Both the position numbers and the translations under genes were made by a program. Positions 31,721-40,051 of a DNA stretch of 40,278 bases are shown here, one piece after another (position 1 is the stretch's first letter; each line of letters opens with the position of its first letter). The stretch is from an uncultured Prevotellaceae bacterium (GTDB lineage: Bacteria > Bacteroidota > Bacteroidia > Bacteroidales > Muribaculaceae). The notes under the pieces are model-generated. The model saw only the letters and a list, made by a program, of their open reading frames with translations. It did no database searches and was not told where the DNA came from. Location of the stretch: contig CALEJB010000042.1 of NCBI GenBank assembly GCA_937898675.1, forward strand, positions 1 to 40,278, given 5' to 3'.

Positions 31721-33088
31721 ATGGAAGCCATATCTGAATTTTTCAAAAACATGAGCGACCTCTTGTGGGGGTGGCCAATGATTATATTGCTGCTGGGTAC
31801 ACACATTTTCTTGACCATCAAGCTCAAAGTGCCTCAGCGCAAACTCTTTACCGCCATCCGCCTGTCGGTGAGCAAGGACAAGGACTCGGCAGGTGACGTG
31901 TCGCAGTTCGGGGCGCTGGCCACTGCGTTGGCGGCGACCATCGGCACGGGCAACATCGTGGGCGTGGCCACCGCCGTGGCGCTGGGCGGCCCCGGCGCGG
32001 TGCTGTGGTGCTGGCTGTCGGGCGTGTTTGGCATCGCCACCAAGTACAGCGAGGGTCTGCTGGCCATCAAGTACCGCGTGAAAGCCAAAGACGGCCGCAT
32101 GCTGGGCGGCCCGATGTATGCGCTGGAGCGCGGCCTGGGCCTGAAATGGCTCGCGGTGCTGTTTGCGCTGTTCACGGCGCTGGCGTCGTTTGGCATCGGC
32201 AGCACGGTGCAGGCCAACGCCATCTCGACCATCGTCAACGAGTCCTACGGCCTGTCGCCCTACATCACGGGCGGCGGCATCTGTCTGCTCACCGCCCTGG
32301 TGCTGCTGGGCGGCATCAAGAGCATCGCCAGGGTGTGCGGCGCGCTGGTGCCCTTCATGGCCCTCTGCTATGTGCTGGGGTGCATCTACATCATGTTTGT
32401 CAACGGCCCGTATGTGTGGCCGGCCATCAAGCTGATTGTTTCGGCGGCGTTCACGCCCCAGGCGGCGGGCGGCGGCTTTGTGGGCGCGACGGTGATTATG
32501 GCAGCGCGCATGGGCATCGCACGCGGGCTGTTCAGCAACGAGTCGGGCCTGGGCTCGGCACCCATCGTCGCAGCGGCGGCCCAGACGCGCAACCCCGTGC
32601 GCCAGGCGCTGGTGTCGTCAACGGGCACCTTTTGGGACACGGTGGTCATCTGCGCCTTCACGGGCGTGGTGATTGTGAGCAGCATCCTCGCCTACCCCGA
32701 CATCAGCAGCAGCGACGGCGCCGCGCTCACCAAGGCGGCGTTCGCCAAGATTCCCTACATCGGCCGCCCGCTGCTGACCTTCGCGCTACTGACCTTTGCC
32801 TTCACGACCATCCTGGGATGGTGCTACTATGGCGAGCGCGCCGTGGAGTACATGAAAGGCCGCCGGTGGATGCTCATCTACCGCCTGGTGTTTGTGGTGA
32901 TGGTGTTTGTGGGCAGTGTCATCAGCCTTGACGCGGTGTGGAACGCCGCCGACTGCATGAACGCGCTGATGGCGATTCCCAACCTGCTGGCACTGCTGCT
33001 GTTGAGCGGCGTCATCGCCCGCGAGACCAGCCACTTCCTGTACGGCAACCGCCTGAACGACTCAGCACCCGGCCAAGGCAAGGAATAA
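31721..33088 (+). CDS. Alanine/glycine:cation symporter family protein (AGCS)
   Basis: The 455-residue inner-membrane protein has about eleven hydrophobic segments. It carries the family signatures A-A-T-I-G-T-G-N-I-V-G-V-A-T-A near 70-84, followed by G-G-P-G-A-V-L-W, then K-Y-S-E-G, G-G-P-M-Y, and the later R-G-L-F-S-N-E-S-G-L-G-S-A-P block. AGCS proteins import Ala, Gly or similar small amino acids together with Na+ or H+. The specific substrate is not readable. The gene is preceded by a consensus promoter and ends 12 bp before the stop of a converging acyltransferase gene, with no ordinary terminator in between, only the AACTCCT repeat. Confidence 0.94.
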   Translation: MEAISEFFKNMSDLLWGWPMIILLLGTHIFLTIKLKVPQRKLFTAIRLSVSKDKDSAGDVSQFGALATALAATIGTGNIVGVATAVALGGPGAVLWCWLSGVFGIATKYSEGLLAIKYRVKAKDGRMLGGPMYALERGLGLKWLAVLFALFTALASFGIGSTVQANAISTIVNESYGLSPYITGGGICLLTALVLLGGIKSIARVCGALVPFMALCYVLGCIYIMFVNGPYVWPAIKLIVSAAFTPQAAGGGFVGATVIMAARMGIARGLFSNESGLGSAPIVAAAAQTRNPVRQALVSSTGTFWDTVVICAFTGVVIVSSILAYPDISSSDGAALTKAAFAKIPYIGRPLLTFALLTFAFTTILGWCYYGERAVEYMKGRRWMLIYRLVFVVMVFVGSVISLDAVWNAADCMNALMAIPNLLALLLLSGVIARETSHFLYGNRLNDSAPGQGKE

Positions 33089-33095
33089 TGCCCCC

Positions 33096-33119
33096 AACTC
33101 CTAACTCCTAACTCCTAAC
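33096..33119. repeat. Heptanucleotide tandem repeat (AACTCCT)3 overlapping a gene end
   Basis: Three exact AACTCCT units plus AAC. Its minus-strand reading (TTAGGAG units) supplies the last codons (L-G-V-R-S) and the TAG stop of the acyltransferase gene at 33101-34300. Confidence 0.85.
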
Positions 33120-34300
33120 CGAACCCGGTCCCAGCCATATTGCAGCAGCAGCGGGACAGCGACGCCGGCCACGGTGTAGGCGACCCAAAAGAGGTCCTCG
33201 CCGGCATGGTCGTGGATGGTCATGTGGCAGCCCATCTGCGCCCAGTCCATGTGGTAATACATGATTTTGAAGGCGCTCACAATCTTGTAGGCGCAGATGT
33301 GCAGCACAAAGATGATGAGCGTGTGATCGCCGCAATACACCAGAAAGCGGCGCACCGGATTGCGCTCACCCATGCGCTCAAGCCAGCATGCGATGTCGTA
33401 GGTCAGCACAAAGCCGCACAAGGCAGGCAACGGCAGCGATAGGCACTGCACGAGCGACGAGTTCCAGTTCATATTGGCTGTGAGCGTGTTAGAGAACCAC
33501 AGTACCACAACAAACAGCACCGCGTCGAGCGCAATGCTCAGCACCGGCGTGCGCGGCAGACGCCGCAGCACGGGCCGCAGCAGGAATCCGATGCCAAAGA
33601 AGAAGCACCCCATCAGGTCGCGGTAGCCGCCCTGCACCAGCGTAATGATTTTGAGACCCGACGCCGTCTTCCACAGGCACATGCCATAGATGAGGACCAC
33701 AATGGCGATGCCTATGCCCCTGGCGCGCCGCGTGTGCTCGGCAAGGCGGTAATGGCCCAGCAGCGCGGCAAAACTGCGGCGCGAGAACCTGTCGGAGAGC
33801 CACACGAGGATTTTGAACAAAATCAGGTACAGGATGCTGGCGACAAACAGCCCGCGAAAGAACCAGAACGCACCCGCCAAGAACTCGTCATAGCCGCCCA
33901 TCGAGAAAACGATGTTCCACAGGTTTTGCTGCATCTGGTGCCAGGTGTAGGGATGCGTCACCCCGCCCGTCCAGTTGCCGTACTGCTCGTTGAGGATGCC
34001 CACCTTGAACATCAGGTTGTGGATGAGCAGGAAAAACACCGCCCACTTGACAAACGGCACATACAGCCCCGTGAAGCGGCGGCTCACAAACTCGCCCTCG
34101 CGCGTCAAGTACTTGAGCGAGAAAAAATAGCCCGCGCAGATGAAGAACAGCGGCATGTGAAACTCATAGATGAAGCGGTTGAGCGCTCCATGGCCGTCGG
34201 TGTGGGCCAGCACCACCATGATGATGCCCAGCGCCTTGGCGATGGTGATGCGGTCGTCGCGGCCCGGCGACGGACGATGTGTGGGGGACGTTTTGCTCAT
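33101..34300 (-). CDS. Membrane acyltransferase (acyltransferase 3 family)
   Basis: The 399-residue protein has about ten membrane spans and the family landmarks: a short cytoplasmic start, R-I-T-I-A-K-A-L-G-I-I-M-V-V-L-A-H with the conserved His, and F-H-M-P-L-F-F-I-C-A-G-Y-F-F. Such proteins O-acylate (often acetylate) polysaccharides or other surface molecules at the inner membrane; the target is unknown. The ATG at 34300 follows the -7 box by only 6 nt, so the mRNA is probably leaderless or nearly so; an in-frame TTG at 34309 overlaps the -7 box. The last five codons come from an AACTCCT-type repeat, suggesting the original C-terminus was replaced or extended. Confidence 0.9.
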   Translation of the reverse strand: MSKTSPTHRPSPGRDDRITIAKALGIIMVVLAHTDGHGALNRFIYEFHMPLFFICAGYFFSLKYLTREGEFVSRRFTGLYVPFVKWAVFFLLIHNLMFKVGILNEQYGNWTGGVTHPYTWHQMQQNLWNIVFSMGGYDEFLAGAFWFFRGLFVASILYLILFKILVWLSDRFSRRSFAALLGHYRLAEHTRRARGIGIAIVVLIYGMCLWKTASGLKIITLVQGGYRDLMGCFFFGIGFLLRPVLRRLPRTPVLSIALDAVLFVVVLWFSNTLTANMNWNSSLVQCLSLPLPALCGFVLTYDIACWLERMGERNPVRRFLVYCGDHTLIIFVLHICAYKIVSAFKIMYYHMDWAQMGCHMTIHDHAGEDLFWVAYTVAGVAVPLLLQYGWDRVRLGVRS

Positions 34301-34306
34301 GACCCG

Positions 34307-34337
34307 CAAAAGTAGTCAAAATCGGGGACAGCGCAAA
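34307..34337 (-). promoter_or_regulatory. Promoter of the acyltransferase gene, directly at the start codon
   Basis: On the minus strand TTTG, exactly 19 bp, TACTTTTG (34307-34314). The box ends 6 nt before the ATG at 34300, which is about where transcription would start. Confidence 0.75.
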
Positions 34338-34457
34338 ATGAAACCGGAAAAAGAAAACAGTTCACAGAAAACCATAGTTTTGCAGTTCAAAAGGTTAATT
34401 TTAATAAACGAAGGGCAAAATATTTGGCAAAAAGAAACCGGAATCGAAAAAAATGCG

Positions 34458-34465
34458 TACCTTTG
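34458..34465 (+). promoter_or_regulatory. -7 box of the greA gene
   Basis: TACCTTTG, with a predicted leader of about 90 nt before the ATG at 34562. A -33 element is not clear. Confidence 0.5.
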
Positions 34466-34561
34466 CAGCGTCAAAATCAGATTAACCCGAGGGATCTCAC
34501 CATCACAACTGGCGATGAGGTTCTTCAATTTTTTTCGAATCTTAAAACAAGAGTTTATATC

Positions 34562-35032
34562 ATGGGAATTACTTACATGACCCAAGAGGGCTATGACAAA
34601 AAGCAGGCCGAGCTCGCTCACCTCGAGAACGTTGAGCGCCCCGACGTGGTGCGCGCCATCGTCGAGGCACGCGAGAAGGGCGACCTCTCGGAGAACGCCG
34701 AGTATGACGCTGCCAAGGAGCGCCAAGGCATGCTCGAGGCCAAAATCGCTGAACTGAAAACACTGCTCGCATCGGCACGCATCATCGACGAGAGCAAAAT
34801 CTCGACCGACGAGGTGGCGCTGCTCACCAAGGTGACCATCAAGAACCTCAAGAACAAGATGACGGTGACCTATACCATCGTCACCGAGACCGAGGCCAAC
34901 CTGCGCGAAGGCAAAATCTCAGTCTCCACCCCCATCGCCAAGGGCCTGCTGGGCCACAAGGTGGGCGAGAAGGTGGAGGTGCAGGCTCCCGCCGGACTGA
35001 TGAAGTTTGAAATCCTCAAAATCGAAGTATAA
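34562..35032 (+). CDS. greA: Transcription elongation factor GreA
   Basis: The 156-residue protein has the N-terminal coiled coil with the acidic tip G-D-L-S-E-N-A-E-Y-D-A-A-K-E-R-Q (Asp41 and Glu44), which enters the secondary channel of RNA polymerase to stimulate cleavage of backtracked RNA. The C-terminal FKBP-like domain has S-P/T-P-I-A-K-G-L-L-G-H-K-V-G-E-K-V-E-V. The ATG at 34562 gives normal GreA length; an in-frame start at 34424 lies before the -7 box and is rejected. The HIT gene follows after 25 bp. Confidence 0.96.
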   Translation: MGITYMTQEGYDKKQAELAHLENVERPDVVRAIVEAREKGDLSENAEYDAAKERQGMLEAKIAELKTLLASARIIDESKISTDEVALLTKVTIKNLKNKMTVTYTIVTETEANLREGKISVSTPIAKGLLGHKVGEKVEVQAPAGLMKFEILKIEV

Positions 35033-35057
35033 CACACTCACAATCAAGCGCACAACT

Positions 35058-35450
35058 ATGGCTACTATATTCAGCAAAATCGCTGCGGGCGAGATCCCCA
35101 GCTACAAGGTCGCCGAGGACGAGAACTACTTTGCATTCCTCGACATCAACCCCATGGCCAAGGGCCACACCCTGGTCATCCCCAAGCGCGAAGTGAGTTA
35201 TATGTTTGACCTCACCGAGGAAGAATATGCCGGCCTGTGGGCCTTTGCCCGCAAGGTGGCCATGGCGCTCGAGCAGGCCGTGCCCTGCCTGCGCATCGGC
35301 ATTGGCGTGCTGGGACTCGAAGTGCCCCACACCCACATCCACCTGGTGCCCCTGCAGAGCGAGAAAGACCTGAACTTTGGCGGTCCCAAGATGACCTTGC
35401 CCGCCCAGGAGATGGAAGCCATCGCCAAGGCGATTGCCGCCAAACTCTAA
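35058..35450 (+). CDS. HIT family nucleotide-binding hydrolase
   Basis: The 130-residue protein has I-F-S-K-I-A-A-G-E-I-P at the N-terminus, the central F-L-D-I-N-P-M-A-K-G-H-T-L-V-I-P-K and the histidine triad H91-T-H93-I-H95-L-V-P. This is the HINT/Hit subgroup, which hydrolyses purine nucleoside phosphoramidates or dinucleotides in the cytoplasm. It probably shares a transcript with greA, an arrangement frequent in Bacteroidetes, and is followed by a terminator. Confidence 0.95.
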   Translation: MATIFSKIAAGEIPSYKVAEDENYFAFLDINPMAKGHTLVIPKREVSYMFDLTEEEYAGLWAFARKVAMALEQAVPCLRIGIGVLGLEVPHTHIHLVPLQSEKDLNFGGPKMTLPAQEMEAIAKAIAAKL

Positions 35451-35474
35451 ACCCAGCGGGCTATCAACAACACA

Positions 35475-35514
35475 AGGCGCCTGCCCCCTCCACGGGGCGG
35501 GCGCTTTAGTTTTG
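35475..35514 (+). terminator. Terminator of the greA-HIT operon
   Basis: GCGCCTGCCCC (35477-35487) pairs with GGGGCGGGCGC (35494-35504, one G-T pair), followed by TTTAGTTTTG. Confidence 0.85.
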
Positions 35515-35569
35515 GCAATGATATAGCATTAATGTGAATTTCGCAAATGTAGCGAATTACTTGCACCCG

Positions 35570-36019
35570 TCACACCGTCTCTTCATACATCAGATAGTGG
35601 CTCTGGTGCATGCCCACCTTGCGATACCTGCGCAGGGCCGGCTCGTTGTCGTCATCGACATACAGCCTGAGTTGGGCCACGTCGTTGGACCTGGCTTCGT
35701 CCTTCAAGGCGTTGTACATCTGGGTAAACGCGCCCTGGCCCCTGTACTCGGGCACCACATACACGCTCTGAATCCACCAGTACCAACAGGCATTCCAGTC
35801 GCTCCATTCCATGGTGAGCATCATGCTGCCCACCACCTTGCCGCCGGCTTTGACCACATAGTATCTGCCCTTGGCGGCATCGATGGCAACGGCCCTCACG
35901 CCTCGTTCCACAATCTCCTTGTCCAGCACAGTTCCCTCCGACTCCATGGCCATCGCCACCTGAAATGCGGCAATGGTTTCGATGTCGGCAGCAGTGCCTT
36001 GCGCTATCTCAAACTTCAT
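35570..36019 (-). CDS. GNAT family N-acetyltransferase
   Basis: The 149-residue protein shows the GNAT core: strand V-V-G-S-M-M-L-T-M-E-W, then I-Q-S-V-Y-V-V-P-E-Y-R-G-Q-G-A-F-T-Q-M, where R-G-Q-G-A is the acetyl-CoA pyrophosphate loop, and the late N-E-P-A-L-R-R-Y-R-K-V-G-M motif. The acceptor substrate is unknown. Two ATGs fit (36025 and 36019), both just downstream of the predicted transcription start; 36019 gives the typical M-x-F-E-I start, 36025 adds two residues. Confidence 0.9.
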   Translation of the reverse strand: MKFEIAQGTAADIETIAAFQVAMAMESEGTVLDKEIVERGVRAVAIDAAKGRYYVVKAGGKVVGSMMLTMEWSDWNACWYWWIQSVYVVPEYRGQGAFTQMYNALKDEARSNDVAQLRLYVDDDNEPALRRYRKVGMHQSHYLMYEETV

Positions 36020-36048
36020 AAGCATTACATTTTTGGATTTTACATGTA

Positions 36049-36056
36049 CAAAGTTA
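36049..36056 (-). promoter_or_regulatory. -7 box of the GNAT gene
   Basis: The minus strand reads TAACTTTG, predicting transcription from about 36042 and a leader of only about 17-23 nt. The -33 element is weak. Confidence 0.55.
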
Positions 36057-36126
36057 GCTAAAAATTCGGCTTGAGCATCACACAAGAGCGTCAAAAACGT
36101 TACAGCCGGCAAGCCTCGGCGCAAAA

Positions 36127-36143
36127 GTAACCATAACGTAACA
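36127..36143 (+). promoter_or_regulatory. Direct-repeat operator candidate (PHO-box-like) upstream of the Na/Pi cotransporter gene
   Basis: The sequence GTAACCATAACGTAACA contains GTAAC twice with an 11-bp period, the geometry used by OmpR/PhoB-type regulators. It lies 31 bp upstream of the candidate -7 box at 36175. The same 17-bp pattern, 14 positions identical and in the same orientation to transcription, occurs upstream of the response-regulator gene at 40093-40109. Confidence 0.55.
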
Positions 36144-36174
36144 TCGGCAAAACAAGTAAGTAATTTGAATGTCT

Positions 36175-36182
36175 CATCTTTG
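36175..36182 (+). promoter_or_regulatory. Weak -7 box of the Na/Pi cotransporter gene
   Basis: CATCTTTG differs from TAnnTTTG at its first base. There is no good TTG element, as expected for an activator-dependent promoter. The predicted leader is about 20 nt. Confidence 0.4.
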
Positions 36183-36209
36183 CAGCGAAATTCTTATTTG
36201 CACTGATAA

Positions 36210-37922
36210 ATGGATTTATTTGTTAACATTCTCTCTCTCATTGGTGCCCTTGCATTGTTCCTCTTTGGCATGAAGACGATGTCCGAAGGGCTTGAAAAGT
36301 TTGCAGGCGACCGCATGCGCGGCATCCTTGCCGCCATGACTAAGAACCGGTTTATGGGCGTCGTGACGGGCACTTTCATCACAGCACTCATCCAGTCGTC
36401 GTCGGCCACGACGGTAATGGTCGTTTCGTTTGTCAATGCCGGACTGATGACGCTGAGGCAGTCCATTGGCGTGATTATGGGAGCGAACATCGGAACAACT
36501 GTTACGGCGTGGATTATCTCGGCCGTGGGATTTAAGGTGAATATCGCCGCCTTTGCCATTCCACTGCTTGCCGTTGGCATGCCGCTCATCTTTAGCGGCA
36601 AAAACAAACGCAAGAGCATCGGCGAATTTGTGTTTGGTTTCTCGTTCCTGTTTATGGGCCTCACGTTCCTTCAGGAAGCGGCGACGGCCATGAACATCGG
36701 CGACGTGGTAGCGGGAATGCTGGCAACCATGCCGCAGGATTCGTTCCTGACAATCATTTTGTTTGTTTTCGTTGGTGCCATCGTGACGATGATTGTTCAG
36801 GCGTCGGCAGCGGCAATGGCCATCACGCTGATGCTCTTCGGCATGAATATTCCCGGTTTTGGCTTTGAACAGGCCGCTGCCCTGGCGATGGGCCAGAATA
36901 TCGGCACGACGATTACCGCATTCCTCGCTTCGCTCACCGCCAACACCCAGGCACGCAGGGCGGCGCTGGCCCACTTGTTTTTCAATGTGTTTGGCGTAGT
37001 GGTGGTCCTGATGGTTTTCTATCCCGCATGCAATGCCGTGTCGTGGTTTTTGGAGAATTTTATGGGCGGCGGCAACGACTTGTTCAAACTCTCGGCCTTC
37101 CACACGGCCTTCAATATCGCCAACACACTGTTGCTCATCGGTTTTGTCAAGCAAATTGAGACATTTGTCTGCAAGGTACTGCCCATGAAGGAAGACAAGG
37201 ACAGTTACCGCCTGAAGTACATCTCTGGCGGCATTCTCTCTACAGCCGAACTCAGCATTGTTCAGGCCCAAAAGGAGATACAGAACTTTGCCGAACGATG
37301 CAACAGGATGTTCGGGTTTGTGCCAGAGTTGATGCAGACAAGCGACAATGTTAAATTCAACAAACTGTTCTCGCGCATCGCCAAGTATGAGAGCATTACC
37401 GACCAGATGGAGATGGAGATTGCCGTTTTCCTAAACAAGGTGAGCGAAGGACGCCTGTCGGATGCCTCGAAAGCACAAATCATGAAAATGCTTCGCCAGA
37501 TAACCGAGCTGGAGTCAATCGGCGACTCGGTCTATAACCTCGCACGCACGCTCAACCGCCACCATCAGTATAGCAAAGAGGCCTTTACCGAGGGCCAAAT
37601 CCAGCACATGAACACAATGCTGTCGCTCGTGCAGAACGCACTTGCCGAAATGATTGAGCGCATCGACACCGCCGAGGTGTCAAAGAGGGCCATTGCCACA
37701 TCGCTCAACATTGAGCACGAGATTAACAACTACCGCAATCAATTAAAAACCAAGAATCTGCAGGACGTAAACGATGGCCTGTACAGTTATCAGCTCGGGG
37801 TATTCTTTGTTGACTTCATCTCAGAGTGCGAGAAGCTTGGCGATTACGTGATGAATGTCGTGGAGGCGGGCAAGCGGCTGAACAATGACTACGAGGATGT
37901 GCCACACAACAGAGAAAGCTAA
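36210..37922 (+). CDS. Na/Pi cotransporter family protein with PhoU-like domain
   Basis: The 570-residue inner-membrane protein has two inverted Na/Pi cotransporter repeats, marked by Q-S-S-S-A-T-T (62-68) with G-A-N-I-G-T-T (91-97), and Q-A-S-A-A-A-M (197-203) with G-Q-N-I-G-T-T (228-234). A cytoplasmic helical PhoU-like region occupies about 345-555. It probably takes up phosphate with Na+. The second signature has A-A-A-M in place of S-A-T-T, a common form of asymmetry. Upstream is a direct-repeat box shared with the response-regulator gene; downstream the stop codon overlaps that of the converging sensor-kinase gene (CTAA, 37919-37922). Confidence 0.95.
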   Translation: MDLFVNILSLIGALALFLFGMKTMSEGLEKFAGDRMRGILAAMTKNRFMGVVTGTFITALIQSSSATTVMVVSFVNAGLMTLRQSIGVIMGANIGTTVTAWIISAVGFKVNIAAFAIPLLAVGMPLIFSGKNKRKSIGEFVFGFSFLFMGLTFLQEAATAMNIGDVVAGMLATMPQDSFLTIILFVFVGAIVTMIVQASAAAMAITLMLFGMNIPGFGFEQAAALAMGQNIGTTITAFLASLTANTQARRAALAHLFFNVFGVVVVLMVFYPACNAVSWFLENFMGGGNDLFKLSAFHTAFNIANTLLLIGFVKQIETFVCKVLPMKEDKDSYRLKYISGGILSTAELSIVQAQKEIQNFAERCNRMFGFVPELMQTSDNVKFNKLFSRIAKYESITDQMEMEIAVFLNKVSEGRLSDASKAQIMKMLRQITELESIGDSVYNLARTLNRHHQYSKEAFTEGQIQHMNTMLSLVQNALAEMIERIDTAEVSKRAIATSLNIEHEINNYRNQLKTKNLQDVNDGLYSYQLGVFFVDFISECEKLGDYVMNVVEAGKRLNNDYEDVPHNRES

Positions 37923-39364
37923 AATTTCAACAGTGAGAACCTGATGGTCAATCCTCCGCCGGGAGTGAGTTGTGCGGTTGCCGTTCCACCGTGGGCGGCC
38001 ACCGCATTCTTTACGATGGCCAGCCCCAGTCCGGTGCCGCCCAACCTGCGCAGGCGGCCTTTGTCTATGCGGTAAAAACGCTCAAAGAGGTGGTCAAGAT
38101 GCCTGGGGTCCACCCCCTGGCCGTTGTCACTCACGGCAAACTCAAACGAGTGTATGCCCTCGTTCACCGCCTCTTGGCACTCAATGGTCAGCCGTGTCGC
38201 ACCATTGGCATAGGCCAGCGTATTGTCGATGAGATTGCGGAAAATGCTGTAAATGAGGGTTTCATCTCCATTGGCCTCGGCATGGTCGGGCAATTTGACC
38301 ATGGGCGTTATGCCTTTTTCACGCAACTGGGCGGCTGTGTCTTCCAGCGCATTCTGTACGATGCGGGCAAGGTCCACACGCTGGAACGCCGTCTTCTTCG
38401 ACTCATCCAACTCATCCAGTTTGGTCAAGGCGTTCATGTCCATGAGCAACTTGTTCATGCACTTGCTTTGGGCAAAGCATCGCTCCAAAAAGTGCTGACG
38501 TTTCTCCGTGGGCATATCCGGGTTGTCGAGGATACTCTCCAGATAACCATAAATGCTGCCAGCCGGAGTCTTGAGTTCATGGGCGGCATTTTGGGTGAGC
38601 TGACGCTTGATGCGCACCTTTTCCTCTTCAGAGTGGCGCAACTTCCAATAGAGCATGATGATGGTGTGGCTGATGTCGCCCAGCTCGTCATCAGGCATGC
38701 GCCGTTCCAGTTCATGGTCCAGTTCCTCGCCCTGCTCGGCCTTCATGGCAAATTCGCGCAAGTAACCGATGTGTCGGCCGATGCGGCGGGTGCTGAAATA
38801 TAGGGCTATGCCTAACAGCACGGTAAGCGCGATGGCAAAATAGATATAGGTGTTGTCTGCTTGAAGCGAGCGAGTGAGTTCGGCCGAGTAAGGAACGGCG
38901 GCGCGCACCATCACATTACCAAATCGGGTGGCCGAATAGAAATAGGTCCCGTGAGTCGATTGGGAAATGCGCTTGATGGCGTAGCCATTGCCCTCGCTCA
39001 AAGCCTGCTGGATCTCGGCTCGGCCCAAGTGGTTGCCCAGGCTGTCCACATTGGCTTCGTAACTGTCAAGCAAGACGCGACCCTGCATGTCAATCACCGA
39101 CACGCGGAGGCCCTCCATGTTGTGGCGCTCCACATAGCCGTGAAACAGCTGGCTGTCGGTCAGACCATCCTCGCCCAGCGTCTGCACCATCTCGTAGTTA
39201 TACATCTGCAGCCGGGAGTGGAGGATGTCTATCTTGTACGCTTTCTCGCGCTGGTACTGGTACACGCTGAAACACACGGCAAACAGCACAAAGATGCCGC
39301 CGATGCTCAACAACAGGTTTTTCTGGAATGATTTACTCCTCGAAATAATAGCCGTAGCCCACAC
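37919..39364 (-). CDS. Sensor histidine kinase (PhoR/OmpR-partner type)
   Basis: The product is up to 481 residues. Two membrane spans (about 17-37 and 174-190) enclose a periplasmic sensor domain of about 135 residues. A linker leads to HisKA (N-A-A-H262-E-L-K-T-P), then HATPase with N-L-I-D-N-T, D-N-G-Q-G-V and G-G-T-G-L-G-L. No receiver domain is fused. The start is uncertain: the GTG at 39364 overlaps the response-regulator gene by 32 nt, while TTG codons near 39310 would also leave most of the first span. The partner regulator is directly upstream. Together with the shared operator and the adjacent Na/Pi transporter, a phosphate-sensing role is likely but inferred; an RprX-like role is the main alternative. 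Confidence 0.92.
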   Translation of the reverse strand: MWATAIISRSKSFQKNLLLSIGGIFVLFAVCFSVYQYQREKAYKIDILHSRLQMYNYEMVQTLGEDGLTDSQLFHGYVERHNMEGLRVSVIDMQGRVLLDSYEANVDSLGNHLGRAEIQQALSEGNGYAIKRISQSTHGTYFYSATRFGNVMVRAAVPYSAELTRSLQADNTYIYFAIALTVLLGIALYFSTRRIGRHIGYLREFAMKAEQGEELDHELERRMPDDELGDISHTIIMLYWKLRHSEEEKVRIKRQLTQNAAHELKTPAGSIYGYLESILDNPDMPTEKRQHFLERCFAQSKCMNKLLMDMNALTKLDELDESKKTAFQRVDLARIVQNALEDTAAQLREKGITPMVKLPDHAEANGDETLIYSIFRNLIDNTLAYANGATRLTIECQEAVNEGIHSFEFAVSDNGQGVDPRHLDHLFERFYRIDKGRLRRLGGTGLGLAIVKNAVAAHGGTATAQLTPGGGLTIRFSLLKF

Positions 39365-40031
39365 GTGATTTTATTTGTTTGCCATATTCGCCAATTTTCT
39401 TGCGAAGGCGGGTAATGTTTACATCCACCGTTCGCTCCTGCACGACGACGTCCTGCGGCCAGCAGTGCTCCAGCAAATCGTTGCGCCCGTAAACCCTGCC
39501 GGGATTTTGCAGGAACAGGAGCAGCAATTCAAACTCCAGTTTGGTGAGCTGGAGCATCTCGCCGTCCACCGTTGCCGTCTTTCCTTCCAAGTCAAGGACA
39601 ACGCCTCCGTAGCGCACCTCGCTTGCATTTACCGCACCCAATTCTCGCTCTTGGGGAGGCTGGGCCTGTGCCACGCGACGCAAGACCGCATTCACCCTCG
39701 CTTTCACCTCTCTCATCGACAGCGGCTTGGCCATATAGTCATCAGCCCCGATGTTCAGGCCCTTTACTGTATCGTCCTCCCCGTCAAGGGCTGTGATGAA
39801 TATGATTGGGATGAGAGAAAGTTGCGGGTCATCCTTCAATCGACGGGCCATCTGGAATCCCGACATTTCGCCCATCATCACATCAAGCAGAATGAGAGAA
39901 AACCCTTCCAGAGGGAGTTCCATGGCCTCCTCTGCAGAGTTGGCGGTAACTACCTCATAGCCTTCTATCTCAAGATTATACTGCAGTATCTCGCAGATAT
40001 CCTGATCGTCGTCAACTACAAGAATCTTCAT
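39333..40031 (-). CDS. OmpR/PhoB-family response regulator
   Basis: The 232-residue protein has a receiver domain with the acidic residues D7-D8-D9, phosphoacceptor Asp50 (L-I-L-L-D-V-M-M), Thr80 and Lys102, and a C-terminal winged-helix DNA-binding domain (about 135-232) with L-T-K-L-E-F-E-L-L and R-T-V-D-V-N-I-T-R-L-R-K-K-I. All phosphorylation residues are intact. The ATG at 40031 is chosen because the -7 box TAAATTTG lies 20 bp upstream and overlaps the longer alternative start. It precedes the sensor kinase, overlapping its probable start. A direct-repeat box upstream suggests autoregulation. Confidence 0.94.
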   Translation of the reverse strand: MKILVVDDDQDICEILQYNLEIEGYEVVTANSAEEAMELPLEGFSLILLDVMMGEMSGFQMARRLKDDPQLSLIPIIFITALDGEDDTVKGLNIGADDYMAKPLSMREVKARVNAVLRRVAQAQPPQERELGAVNASEVRYGGVVLDLEGKTATVDGEMLQLTKLEFELLLLFLQNPGRVYGRNDLLEHCWPQDVVVQERTVDVNITRLRKKIGEYGKQIKSRVGYGYYFEE

Positions 40032-40051
40032 AATGACAGCTTTTTCTCCTG

